64,000 nt of DNA from Myxococcales bacterium (GTDB taxonomy: Bacteria; Myxococcota_A; Polyangia; Polyangiales; Polyangiaceae), in contig JACRDA010000030.1 in the NCBI GenBank assembly GCA_016212965.1, positions 1 to 64,000 of the forward strand. The letters are read 5' to 3'. Each line of letters opens with the position of its first letter. Positions within the stretch are counted from its first letter, which is position 1. Below the pieces are notes generated by a model. That model made no database searches. It was given only the letters and a program-made list of their open reading frames with translations, and was not told where the DNA came from. Shown in pieces: positions 30,469 through 40,335 of this stretch. Both the position numbers and the translations under genes were made by a program.

Positions 30469-33400
30469 CTAGGCGCGCCGCGTGGCGCGGCGGCGTCGTG
30501 ACGCGCTGCGTCGACCGGCTGCGGCTCCGAGCGCCGTGAGCGCCGCGAGGGCGGCCGGCCACGCGGGGCTCGGTTCACGGGCGCCGGTGAGCGTGCAGTT
30601 GCATCCGCCGCCGAGCGCGAGATCGGCGGGCGGCGCCGCGAGCGCGGTGCAGAGCTCGGTCGTGAGGGGCGTCGGTGCGAGGCGGGCCGGGTCGCCCTGC
30701 TCGAGCGGCGTGTCGGCGTTGCCGGTGTTGCGGTTGTCGTGGTGGTAGCTCTCCCAGGCCACGACGCCGTCGCTGCGCCCGTTCGTGTGCCAGGCGTAGA
30801 GCCAGCCGCTGCGGGTGCCGGTGACGATCTCGAGCTTGTCGTCGCCGTCGAGATCGCCGACGGCGGCCGTCGGGATGATCCACTGCCCGGTGAACTTGGG
30901 CCAGCCGGCTGGCTCCGTGCCGCAGCCGTTCCAGGCGTGCAGGAAGTAGCCGCCCGAGCCCTGGATCACCTCGGGGTAGTCGTCGCCGTCGAGGTCCGCG
31001 ATCGTCTGGCTGTTGAAGAACGAGAAGTCCTCGAGGATGAACGGCGCGGCCGGGAGCATGAGGCCGGTGCGGCCGCTCCAGACCGTGACCAGGTGCTCGC
31101 CGGGCAGCGCGGACTGGGTCGAGCCGGTCTGCAGGTTGATGGCGAGGTTGAGCGAGCCGCCGGACGCCACGACGTCGAGCGTGCCGTCCTGGTCGACGTC
31201 GCCGAGCGAAGGCTGCGAGAAGAGCGGCAGCATCGTGTTCGGCCGGAACGCCTTCGAGAGCGGCCCGAACTGGCTCGAGGACGCGACGCCGCGCTTGGTC
31301 TCGCCGCTGGCCTCGTCGAATCGCTCCGGGAGGATGTTGGGCGGGTTCGAGCCGAGCAGGGCCTGGTGGCCCGGATCGGCCGGCATGATGAGCGGCAGGC
31401 TGGCGTTGCCGTGCGCGACGGCGGCGAGCGTGCCCTCGAAGGTGCCCATGACGCCGGAGTTCGGAACGCCCTCCGCGATGACCGGGAACAGGTTCAGGGA
31501 CGTCATCGTCACGGGCCAGTTCGGCAGCCACGGCTCGGGGCCCGCCGCCGTTCCGCGCCCGTCGAGGAGGTACACCGCGCCGGCCTGCCCGGCCTCGGAG
31601 AGCGTCTCGTTCGAGCCGACGAGCACCTCGGGCTTGCCGTCGCCGGTGAAGTCACCCACCGCGGGCGTCGTGAAGACGCGCGCGTAGTCCGGCTCGGTGC
31701 CGCCGAGCGGCCCCGTGTAGTGGAGAGCGACCGGCCAGCCCGGCAGATCGTTGCCGGCGGCGTCCCACACGTAGACGCTGCCGTCGAAGGCGGCCTGCAC
31801 GATGTCGTAGTCGCCGTCGCCGTCCATGTCCTCGATGACCGGCGACGCGAACGCCCCGCGCGCGGTGATGTGGTGCGTGTCGGTGCAGGGGCCCGTGGGG
31901 ACGCTGCCGTCGCGCGGGCAGCTCGGCACCTCGGGCAGGCGCTTGGGCCAGCCGGCGAGCACGACGCCGTCGTGTCCGACGACGTAGGTGGTGCCGGTGT
32001 ACGTGGTGGCCACGATCTCGGGCGTGCCGTCGCCGTCGAGGTCCGCGATGGCCGGCGTCGCCGAGAAGGCCTCGCCGGCCGCGTCCGGGTCGACGGCGCC
32101 GCTCACGTAGGCTGCCGAGCCACGGTAGCTCGGCGTGCTCGGCGTCGGCGGCGCCGTGCGCAGGCCGTCCACCGGCTCGGCGTGGAACGGGAAGCCCGCG
32201 AGGGGCTCGGGCCCGGTCGGCGTCACGCGCAGCACGTGGATGAGACCCCCGCCCGTCGCGTACACGATGTCGCGCACCCCGTCGCCGTCGATGTCCGCGA
32301 GCTTGGGGCTGCTCTCGCCGCTGTCGCCGACGTAGATCGGGAAGCCCTTCACGAGGTCGGGGTCCTCGTGCACGTAGTAGGTTCGCCGCATCTCGCCCGG
32401 GACGTCGCCGGCCGGACTGCCGTAGTGGGCCACGGCGCGCACGCGCACCGTGATGGCGCTCGCGTTCTCGCCGTGCGGGCTGTCGGGGTCGGGCGTGTGC
32501 TCGGTGCTGATGGTGCGGATGTCGAGCAGGGCCAGCGGATCGGCCCCACCGGACACCACCGTCGCCGGCACGTTGGACTGCGAGGTGATGGTCTGGAAGT
32601 CGGCGTCGAGCGGTTGCACGCCGGGCGCCCACTCGACCGTGTAGTCGTAGCTGCCGGCGCGCTTGGCCGCGATCGTGCCCTGGATCGGGACCGCGTCGCT
32701 CACCTGGTCGCGGTAGAGCACCTCGAACCAGTACGGCCGCACGATGTCGACCTCGGGCGGGATCTTGTGGTCCTTCACCGCCGTGAGCGCCGAGTTCACG
32801 TTGATGCGCCCGTAGCCGAAGCGCTGATCGAAGCCGGGCTGGGACCAGTAGTACTTGCTGTCGGGTTGGCGCGACTCGGGCACGTCGATGTCGTCGGCGG
32901 TCGTGAACCACACTTGCTGCGCCTCGGCCGGTGTGAGCGGCGGATTGAGCCCTTGCCCGATGGCGCGCGAGAACAAGAGCCCCGCCGCGCCCGAGAGCCT
33001 GCCGGTCGCCTCGCTCGAGCAGCCGCTGCCGCTCGCCGAGAGCAGGTTCTGCCCGCCGAAGTTGGTGCAGGTGTTGAACGACAGGAAGGTCTCGACGTTG
33101 TTCGTCTTGTTGCCCGGCGCGTACACGACGGCGTGCACCGGCAGGGTGTGGTTGGCCGTGACCGGCATGTTGTGGTGGCGCGCGTTCTCGTCGGCCATGC
33201 TCGTCACCGCGAGCACGCCGTGCGCGTACGCGTAGTCGAGCGCCGCCTGGGCGAAGCGGTTCATGTTGATGGTGCCGAGGGCGCACTGGATGACCTTGGC
33301 GCCGGTGTCGGTCGCGTAGACCACCGACTCGGCGAAGGCGTTCACGTCCGCGATGAAGCTGTCGCCCACGCGCATCGCGATGAAGCGGCAGCGCGGGCAG

Positions 33401-34251
33401 ACACCGAGGCTGTCCCGGCCGTTGTTGCCCTCCGCGACGGAGTCGTTGGCCTCGCCCGTCCCGTGCCCGTAGCGGGTGTCGTCGTACGGGTCGTTGTCGT
33501 CCTTCATGAAGTCCCAGCCGGAGATGTCGTCGACGTAGCCGTTCGCGTCGTCGTCGATGCCGTCCGAGAACTGGTGGATGAGGTCGCCCGCGTCGAGCAC
33601 GCCGTTCTGATCGACGTCGCCCGCCGGGTTGGTCCCCGCCGGCGGCTGCAGCGTGGGCGTCTCGGCGTAGTCCGACACCGAGAAGATGCCGTCCCCGTTG
33701 CAGTCGAGGCCCGTGAGCTCGGCCGTGCCGCCGCAGGCCGAGCTGTCGGCGTGGGTCGGCATGTGGGTCGCCATCTCGCCAGGGTTCAGCCAGGCGCGAT
33801 CGATGAGGTCACGGTCGTCCCACTTGATGCCCGAGTCGGTGATCGCGATGCGCACCGAGTCCTCGCCGATGCTCCAGCGCCACGCGAGATCGACCGACAT
33901 GCCGGACGCGGTCTCGTCGGGCCGGAGCACGAGGTTGCCGGACTGCGGCGGCACGAACGAGAAGTACTGCCACATCCCGTTGTGCCAGTTGCCGTTCTGG
34001 TCCTCGCCGAAGCCGTAGCTCGGATCGCTCGGCCAGTTCGACGGGTCCATCATGTCGTCCGCGGTGGCGCTCTCGGGCGGCGGCCAGACGGCGCGGCTGT
34101 CCCCGGCGGCGAACAGGGCAGCGAGCCCTCCGAGCACCGCGACCACCACGGCCGCGCGGCGCCGCGCCTCGGGTGCGGCGCCTCGGGGCGCGCGGGTGCG
34201 AAGACAGGTGGTGGGGTGCGGGGCGCGTGGGCTGGAAGGGTGGAGCGTCAT
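30469..34251 (-). CDS. S8 (subtilisin)-like serine protease with FG-GAP/VCBS-like repeats and MYXO-CTERM-like tail
   Basis: ITDSGIKW (Asp), RYGHGTGEA (His), CSSEATGRLSGAAGLL (Ser region); repeated DxDGDGxxD; C-terminus GGGCNCTLTGAREPSPAWPAALAALTALGAAAGRRSASRRRR. Confidence 0.85.
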   Translation of the reverse strand: MTLHPSSPRAPHPTTCLRTRAPRGAAPEARRRAAVVVAVLGGLAALFAAGDSRAVWPPPESATADDMMDPSNWPSDPSYGFGEDQNGNWHNGMWQYFSFVPPQSGNLVLRPDETASGMSVDLAWRWSIGEDSVRIAITDSGIKWDDRDLIDRAWLNPGEMATHMPTHADSSACGGTAELTGLDCNGDGIFSVSDYAETPTLQPPAGTNPAGDVDQNGVLDAGDLIHQFSDGIDDDANGYVDDISGWDFMKDDNDPYDDTRYGHGTGEANDSVAEGNNGRDSLGVCPRCRFIAMRVGDSFIADVNAFAESVVYATDTGAKVIQCALGTINMNRFAQAALDYAYAHGVLAVTSMADENARHHNMPVTANHTLPVHAVVYAPGNKTNNVETFLSFNTCTNFGGQNLLSASGSGCSSEATGRLSGAAGLLFSRAIGQGLNPPLTPAEAQQVWFTTADDIDVPESRQPDSKYYWSQPGFDQRFGYGRINVNSALTAVKDHKIPPEVDIVRPYWFEVLYRDQVSDAVPIQGTIAAKRAGSYDYTVEWAPGVQPLDADFQTITSQSNVPATVVSGGADPLALLDIRTISTEHTPDPDSPHGENASAITVRVRAVAHYGSPAGDVPGEMRRTYYVHEDPDLVKGFPIYVGDSGESSPKLADIDGDGVRDIVYATGGGLIHVLRVTPTGPEPLAGFPFHAEPVDGLRTAPPTPSTPSYRGSAAYVSGAVDPDAAGEAFSATPAIADLDGDGTPEIVATTYTGTTYVVGHDGVVLAGWPKRLPEVPSCPRDGSVPTGPCTDTHHITARGAFASPVIEDMDGDGDYDIVQAAFDGSVYVWDAAGNDLPGWPVALHYTGPLGGTEPDYARVFTTPAVGDFTGDGKPEVLVGSNETLSEAGQAGAVYLLDGRGTAAGPEPWLPNWPVTMTSLNLFPVIAEGVPNSGVMGTFEGTLAAVAHGNASLPLIMPADPGHQALLGSNPPNILPERFDEASGETKRGVASSSQFGPLSKAFRPNTMLPLFSQPSLGDVDQDGTLDVVASGGSLNLAINLQTGSTQSALPGEHLVTVWSGRTGLMLPAAPFILEDFSFFNSQTIADLDGDDYPEVIQGSGGYFLHAWNGCGTEPAGWPKFTGQWIIPTAAVGDLDGDDKLEIVTGTRSGWLYAWHTNGRSDGVVAWESYHHDNRNTGNADTPLEQGDPARLAPTPLTTELCTALAAPPADLALGGGCNCTLTGAREPSPAWPAALAALTALGAAAGRRSASRRRRATRRA

Positions 34252-34432
34252 CTTGGTCTTCCGGGTAGGCGCAAAGGTGTCCCCCCTGTGCGCGACGTTA
34301 TCATCACCGCGGGTCGCCTTCGCGCCTGATCGCCGCGAAGCGACACGGGCCCACGGGCTCGGGACCTGGCGCCGTCCGGTCGGCGTTGGGGTGCTGGCGG
34401 CACGCGGGGCTCCAGGGCATGCTGCTGCGCCC

Positions 34433-35842
34433 ATGGCCAAAGTGGCGCCGCCGGGCCCGGCCGCCGCGCTCTTGCGGCGCATTCCCAAGGTCGACGACCT
34501 GCTCGGGCGCGCCGAGCTCGCGCCCGCCGTGGGTCGCCTGGGGCGCGCGCGCGTGACGGCGCTCGTGCGGCACGAGCTCGCCGCGGTGCGGCGCGAGGCG
34601 CAGGTCGGCCGCGAGCCGCCCGACCCGGCGGCGCTCGCGGAGCGCGTGGTCGAGGCCGCGCGCGCCCTGCTCGCCTCGCGGGTGCGGCGCGTCATCAACG
34701 CGACGGGCGTCGTGCTGCACACGAACCTCGGGCGCGCGCCGCTCTCGGGGCGCGCCGTGGCCGCGCTCGCGGCGACGAGCGGCGCCTACGGGTCGGTCGA
34801 GCTCGACGTCGCGACCGGCAGGCGGGGCGTGCGGGCCGCGTTCGCCGAGCGCGCGCTCGCGTCGCTCGTGGGTGCGGAGGACGCCCTCGTCGTCAACAAC
34901 AACGCCGGGGCGGTGCTGCTCGTGCTCGCGGCGCTCGCGGCGGGCCGGCCGGTGCTGGTGTCGCGCGGCGAGCTCGTCGAGATCGGCGGCGGCTTCCGGG
35001 TGCCGGAGGTCCTCGCCTGCTCGGGCGCACGGCTCCGCGAGGTCGGCACCACGAACCGGACCCGCCTCGGCGACTATGCGGAGGCCCTCGCGCACGAGCC
35101 CGACTGCGCGCTCATCCTGCGCGTGCACCCCGGCAACTTCCGGCAGACGGGCTTCGTCGAGCGGCCCACGCTCCCGGAGCTCGCCGCGCTGGCGGCTCGC
35201 CACGGCGCCTGGCTCGTGAAGGACCTGGGGGGCGGAGCTTTGTTCGATCCCGCGCGCCACGACCTCCCCGGCGAGCCCACCGTGCAGTCGGCCGTGGCGC
35301 GCGGCGCACACCTCGTGTGCTTCTCGACCGACAAGCTCCTCGGTGGGCCGCAAGGTGGCGCGATCGTCGGGCGGGCCGAGCTCGTGGCGCGCGCTCGCCG
35401 CCATCCCCTGGCGCGCGCGCTGCGCCTCGGGCGCCTTGCGCTGGTGGCCCTCGAGGCCACGCTCGACAGCTACCTGTCGGGCGACCTCGCGGAGCTGCCC
35501 GTGTTCGCGGCCCTGACGGCGCCGCTAGCCGCGGTGCGGGCGCGGGTCGAGCGCTGGGTGGCAGCGCTCGCCGGGCAGGCCGTCGCGGCGCGGGTCGTCG
35601 CGGTCGAGGGCGCCACGGGGGGGGGGGCGCTCGCCGAGATGCCGCTCGCCTCGTTCGCCGCCGAGCTCCGGGGCGACGACGTCGAGGCGCTGGCGGCCCG
35701 GCTGCGCGCCGGCGAGCCGCCGGTGCTCGGGCGCATCCACGAGGGTGCCCTGCTGCTCGACGGGCGCAGCGTGCTCGCCGCCGACGACGACGCGCTCGTC
35801 GCGGCGGTGGTGCGCGCTTCGCGGCCCGACGCGCCGGGGTGA
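34433..35842 (+). CDS. selA: L-seryl-tRNA(Sec) selenium transferase
   Basis: RRVINATGVVLHTNLGRAPLS, VVNNNAGAVLL, SRGELVEIGGGFRVPEV, VGTTNRT, CFSTDKLLGGPQGGAIVGR. Confidence 0.95.
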   Translation: MAKVAPPGPAAALLRRIPKVDDLLGRAELAPAVGRLGRARVTALVRHELAAVRREAQVGREPPDPAALAERVVEAARALLASRVRRVINATGVVLHTNLGRAPLSGRAVAALAATSGAYGSVELDVATGRRGVRAAFAERALASLVGAEDALVVNNNAGAVLLVLAALAAGRPVLVSRGELVEIGGGFRVPEVLACSGARLREVGTTNRTRLGDYAEALAHEPDCALILRVHPGNFRQTGFVERPTLPELAALAARHGAWLVKDLGGGALFDPARHDLPGEPTVQSAVARGAHLVCFSTDKLLGGPQGGAIVGRAELVARARRHPLARALRLGRLALVALEATLDSYLSGDLAELPVFAALTAPLAAVRARVERWVAALAGQAVAARVVAVEGATGGGALAEMPLASFAAELRGDDVEALAARLRAGEPPVLGRIHEGALLLDGRSVLAADDDALVAAVVRASRPDAPG

Positions 35843-35926
35843 GAGGCCCGCCGGGCCGTGCTCCAAGCGCCCGGTTCGCCTCCCTCGGCCGGCACCAGCC
35901 CGCCCACGAGGCCTCGCCCCCGGGGT

Positions 35927-37333
35927 TCAGAGCTCGAGCGTGTCCCGCGACTTCGGGATCGCGGGGGCGGCGAAGCCCTTCTCTTCCAGCAGCGCGCCGA
36001 GGATCTTCTGCGGCTTCGGGTCGCCGTGGACGAGCGCGATGCGCTCCACCGGACCGCGCGCGCGGCACTGGTCGGCGAAGTTCACGAGGTCGCGCTGGTC
36101 GGCGTGGGCCGAGAAGCCGTTCAGGACCACCACCTCGGCGCGCCGCTCGCGCTCGACGCCGAAGATCTTGACCCGGTCGCGGTTCTCGACCAGCCGGCGC
36201 CCCAGCGTGTGCTGCGCCTGGTAGCCCACGATGAGCACCGTGTTGCGCGCGTCCTCGACGCAGGCCTTCAGATGGTGCAGCACGCGCCCGGCCTCGCACA
36301 TGCCGCTCGCGGCGATGATCACGGCGGGGTCGCTGCTGGTGCTGACCTCCTTGCTGTCCTCCACGCTGTCGATGTACTCGAGCGCTCCGAACTCGAAGGG
36401 CGAGTTGCCATGGGAGATGAGCCCCAGCGTCTCCTCGTCGTAGCACTCGGGGTGGAGCTTGAAGACGTCGGTGATCTTCACCGTGAGCGGGGAGTCCACG
36501 TACACCTTGAGCAGGCGCGGCAGCCGGCCCTGCATCTCGAGCTGCTTCAGGGCGAACACGACCTCTTGGGCCCGCTCGAGCGCGAAGGACGGGATGATGA
36601 CCTTGCCGCCGCGGTCGTAGGTGCGCTTGATGACCGCCGCGAGGTCGTCCTCCATCTTGTGGATGTCGTCGTGCAGGCGGTCGCCGTAGGTGCTCTCCGT
36701 CACGAGCACGTCGACCCCGTCCGGAACGTCCGGGTCCTCGAGGATCGGCATGTTGAGCCGGCCGAGATCGCCGGTGAAGGCCAGGCGCTTCTTGCGGCCG
36801 TCCTCCTCGAGATCGAGCAGCGTGATGGCGCTGCCGAGCACGTGCCCGGCGTCGAGGAAGGTGAACGAGGTGTGCGGCGACAGCCAGGTGCGAAAGCCGT
36901 AGGGCACCGAGTGGAACAGCCCGATCGACCGGAGGGCGTCCTTCTCGACGTAGAGTGGCGGGAGCGGAGCGACATCGATGCGCTCCTTGCGCGCCTGGCG
37001 CGTGAGGTAGTCCGCGTCCGCCTCCTGGATGCGCGCCGAGTCGAGCAGCATCACGGCCGCGAGGTCGCGCGTCGCCGGCGTGGCGTAGATCGGGCCCTCG
37101 TACCCGTTCTTGACGAGCATCGGGATGGCGCCGGAGTGATCGATGTGCGCATGCGACAGGATGACGGCGGTGATCTCGCCGACCGGCACGCCGAGCGTGC
37201 TGTTGCGCTCGTAGGACTCGCGCCGGTGGCCCTGGTAGAGCCCGCAGTCGAGCAGCACCGTGTCGTGCTTGGTGCGCACGATGTGCATCGAACCGGTCAC
37301 GGTCTGCGTGGCGCCGATGAACTGGATGTGCAT
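35927..37333 (-). CDS. MBL-fold/beta-CASP RNA-processing exonuclease family protein
   Basis: ILSHAHIDHSGAIP, FTGDLGR, VTESTYGDR, IIAASGMCEAGRVLHHL, LNGFSAHADQRDL. Confidence 0.92.
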   Translation of the reverse strand: MHIQFIGATQTVTGSMHIVRTKHDTVLLDCGLYQGHRRESYERNSTLGVPVGEITAVILSHAHIDHSGAIPMLVKNGYEGPIYATPATRDLAAVMLLDSARIQEADADYLTRQARKERIDVAPLPPLYVEKDALRSIGLFHSVPYGFRTWLSPHTSFTFLDAGHVLGSAITLLDLEEDGRKKRLAFTGDLGRLNMPILEDPDVPDGVDVLVTESTYGDRLHDDIHKMEDDLAAVIKRTYDRGGKVIIPSFALERAQEVVFALKQLEMQGRLPRLLKVYVDSPLTVKITDVFKLHPECYDEETLGLISHGNSPFEFGALEYIDSVEDSKEVSTSSDPAVIIAASGMCEAGRVLHHLKACVEDARNTVLIVGYQAQHTLGRRLVENRDRVKIFGVERERRAEVVVLNGFSAHADQRDLVNFADQCRARGPVERIALVHGDPKPQKILGALLEEKGFAAPAIPKSRDTLEL

Positions 37334-37528
37334 GCCGGGAACATAGGCGCCAACGTCGGGCCCGCCAATGGGTCGATCGGGTCGGGCTCCGGCGGTAGGG
37401 TTCTTTTCTCCCGCGCTGCGTGCGGGGCGCCCGCCGGGGTCCGGTGCGCCCGAGCGGATCGCCAGTTGTTGCGGGCTCGGGCGCCGGGTCGGGCATAATC
37501 GCCTCGCCATGTCGCGCCGCGCTGCAGG

Positions 37529-39964
37529 TTGCCGAGGGGTCCGTTGACCGAGCTCCTTCTCATCGGCTCGCTGCTTGGGCTCGCGGCCGCGGTCGCGCTC
37601 GCCGTGGCGCGCGCCCAGCGGCGCCGGCTGCCCCGGGACCCGGTCCTCGAGCGCACCGCTCTGCTCGTCGCGAAGGCCGCGCGCCGCCACCTGCGGCGGC
37701 AGATGCTGGTCGTCACCGCGATCGCCGCGGCGCTCGGAGCGGTCCTGTTCCTGCTCTACGGCGTCGCCTACCAGACGACCTCCGTCGGCGCGGAGGCGGG
37801 CCCGGACGTCGTCGGCGTGCCGGGCCCGCGCGCTCACGGCGCGTGGATGCTCGCGGCCTACGCGCTCGGGGTCGGCTGTGCGCTGCTCGTGGGGCACCTC
37901 TCCGCGGTGATCGGCACCCGCGCGACGCTGCGGGTCGCCGAGGGTGCGCGCCGCTCGCTCGACGAGCCGCTGGAGCTGGGCGTGCGCGCGGGAGCCGTCG
38001 CCGGCGCGGTGGCGGGGGTGCTCGCCGTCGGCGGCCTCGCGCTCCTGTTTCTCGCCCACTACCTCTTCGCGGGACGCTGCGGCGCCGACACGGCGCGCGC
38101 GCTCGCCGCGACGCCGGCCATCCCGGTGCTGGCGGTCGGGTTCGGGCTCGGAGCCGCGCTCGTCGCCTTCCTCGGCCTGCTCGGCGGCGGTCTTTTCGGC
38201 AAGGTCGCCGACCTCGGCGCGGACGTGGCCGGCAAGCTCGAGGCGAATCTACCCGCGGACTCGGCTCAGAACCCGGGCACCGTAGCCGACCTCGCGGGCG
38301 ACCTCGTCCACGACACCGCGAGCCGTGCCACCGCCATGTTCGCGTGCAACGCCGTCGAGCTGCTCGGCGCGATGGCCGTGGCGGCCGACCTCTACCGCGG
38401 CAACCGCGATCTCCCGAGCCCGACGGCGCTGGTGCTGTTTCCGCTCGTCGCTCGGTCCTTCGGCATCCTCGCGAGCTGGTTCGGCGCGATGGTGGTGCGC
38501 ACGGACGACCGCGAGGTGCCCATGAACGCGTTGGCGCGCGGCCTCCTCATCGCCCTCTTGCTGTACGCGGCGGCCGTGAGCGGCTGCGCCAAGTGGCTGC
38601 TCGGCGAGCACTGGCTGCGCTTCGCGCTCTGCGCCGTCCTCGGAGCCGGGGCCGCGCTCCTCTGCCTCGTGTCGGTGCACTACCACAGCGCAGACCGCTA
38701 CGCGCCCGTGCGCTCCCTCGCCGAGGCGGCGCGCGGCGGTGCCATGCTGTCGGCCCTGCGCGGCCTCGGGGGCGCGCTGCAGGGCGCCGTCGTGCTCGGC
38801 GCGGTGCTCGGGGGCGCGGCCTTCGGCGCGCTGCGCATCGGGACCTCGACCGGGCTCGAGGGCGGTGGTGCCTTCGGCTTGGCGCTCGCGCTCGTCGGGC
38901 TGCTCGGTGCAGCACCCTACGTGCTCGGCATGGCGGTCATGGGCAGCGTGGTCGACGCCGGCGGCGGCCTCGTCGAGATGAACGTGGCCGAGCACCGGCC
39001 CGACCTGCGGGCACGCGCGGCCGTGCTCGACTCGGTGGGCAACACCGCGAAGGCCTACGCATCCGTGCTCGCGAGCGCGGGCTTCGCTCTCGGCGGCGTG
39101 CTCCTCGTCCAGAGCCTGACGCAGGCGGCTCGCCTGCGAGACGCGGCCGCCACCGCCGTACCACCCCCGGCGAGCTACGCCGCCGCGTTCGCGGCCGTCG
39201 GGGTCGTCACCTGCTTCGTCTGGGCGACGCTCGGCCGCACCGTCCAGGCCAGTCGTGAGCTCATCTACGATCTGCGCCGCGAGCTCGCCAGCCGCGCTGC
39301 CGAGGGGCTCGAGGCGCGGGTGCCCGTCGACCCATTGCACCCGGACCGCGATACCCCCTCGCCGGTCGGGGCGCGCGCCACCGCGTCCGGTGGCGACGAG
39401 CTGCGCGGGGTCGGGCTGGCGGATCCGGCGAGCGCAGCACGCGCCGACGCGCCGCGCGTCCCGGGAGCCACGGGCGCGGTCGGCGCGGGCGGTGCGCACC
39501 GCGACGAGCTCGTCTGCGCGGAGATGGTCTCGCGCCTCGCGCTGCGCGGCCTGCTGCCGCCCGCGGCCCTCGGGCTCGGCCTGCCGCTCGCGCTGCTCGT
39601 CGTGCTGCGGCTCGCGGGGCGCGGCAGCCCCGGCGTGACGGTCGGCGCCGTGGCCACCTTCCTCGTGGTCGCCACGGCTCTCGCGGCGGGGCTCGCGGTC
39701 GTCTTCGCGAGCTTCGGCTGCGCGCTCGACAACGCCAAGCGCTACATCGAGACCGGCGCGCACGGGGGCCGGTTCCTCGTGGAGCCCGCCATGGTCGCGG
39801 ACCGCCCGGGCGCGCGGCGCAACGTGAACAACCCGGCCTACGTCGCAGCCGCCGTCGCGGACGCCATCGGCGATCCCTTGAAGGGGCTGGTGGGTCCTGC
39901 GCTCTCGGCGCTCGCCGCGCTGCTCTGTTGCCTCGCGCTCGTGGTCCTGCCGCTGCTCGTGTGA
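37529..39964 (+). CDS. Divergent membrane-bound pyrophosphatase (H+-PPase)-like protein
   Basis: KVADLGADVAGKLEANLPADSAQNPGTVADLAGDLVHD and CALDNAKRYIETG...ADAIGDPLKGLVGPALS align with mPPase motifs; many TM segments. Confidence 0.75.
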   Translation: MPRGPLTELLLIGSLLGLAAAVALAVARAQRRRLPRDPVLERTALLVAKAARRHLRRQMLVVTAIAAALGAVLFLLYGVAYQTTSVGAEAGPDVVGVPGPRAHGAWMLAAYALGVGCALLVGHLSAVIGTRATLRVAEGARRSLDEPLELGVRAGAVAGAVAGVLAVGGLALLFLAHYLFAGRCGADTARALAATPAIPVLAVGFGLGAALVAFLGLLGGGLFGKVADLGADVAGKLEANLPADSAQNPGTVADLAGDLVHDTASRATAMFACNAVELLGAMAVAADLYRGNRDLPSPTALVLFPLVARSFGILASWFGAMVVRTDDREVPMNALARGLLIALLLYAAAVSGCAKWLLGEHWLRFALCAVLGAGAALLCLVSVHYHSADRYAPVRSLAEAARGGAMLSALRGLGGALQGAVVLGAVLGGAAFGALRIGTSTGLEGGGAFGLALALVGLLGAAPYVLGMAVMGSVVDAGGGLVEMNVAEHRPDLRARAAVLDSVGNTAKAYASVLASAGFALGGVLLVQSLTQAARLRDAAATAVPPPASYAAAFAAVGVVTCFVWATLGRTVQASRELIYDLRRELASRAAEGLEARVPVDPLHPDRDTPSPVGARATASGGDELRGVGLADPASAARADAPRVPGATGAVGAGGAHRDELVCAEMVSRLALRGLLPPAALGLGLPLALLVVLRLAGRGSPGVTVGAVATFLVVATALAAGLAVVFASFGCALDNAKRYIETGAHGGRFLVEPAMVADRPGARRNVNNPAYVAAAVADAIGDPLKGLVGPALSALAALLCCLALVVLPLLV

Positions 39965-40335
39965 AACCGCACCTGGGCACCGAAACCGGTCTCGGCGCTC
40001 GCCCGTCTTGCGTCACGGCACCTCTCGCGATAGGGTGAGCATGCCATCGCGGCGTGAGCGGCCCTCTACGCGACCGCTCGCGCCCGTGCTCTGGCAGCCC
40101 ATCTCACAACGCCGGTCGCGCGTGGACCACGCGCAGACGCACAGCGAGCCGGGGGACCTCACGGTCGCCCATGCCTCGAGGCCTCGAGCCCGTTGGCAAT
40201 CACCGATCGTGCGAGGATCGACGGCAACACCCGAGCGCAGTGTTGCCGCGCGCAGCCTCGCCGGTCGGCCGCCCGGACCGGGCCGCTCGGTGCGTCAGCG
40301 CGGGCCCCGCGTCGACCCAGCCCCCATCAGCCAAC

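Noticed and set aside
30739-34329. 1196-aa plus-strand ORF
   Set aside because: Antisense shadow of the S8-like protease gene; low-complexity R/V/E-rich translation, typical of GC-rich antisense frames
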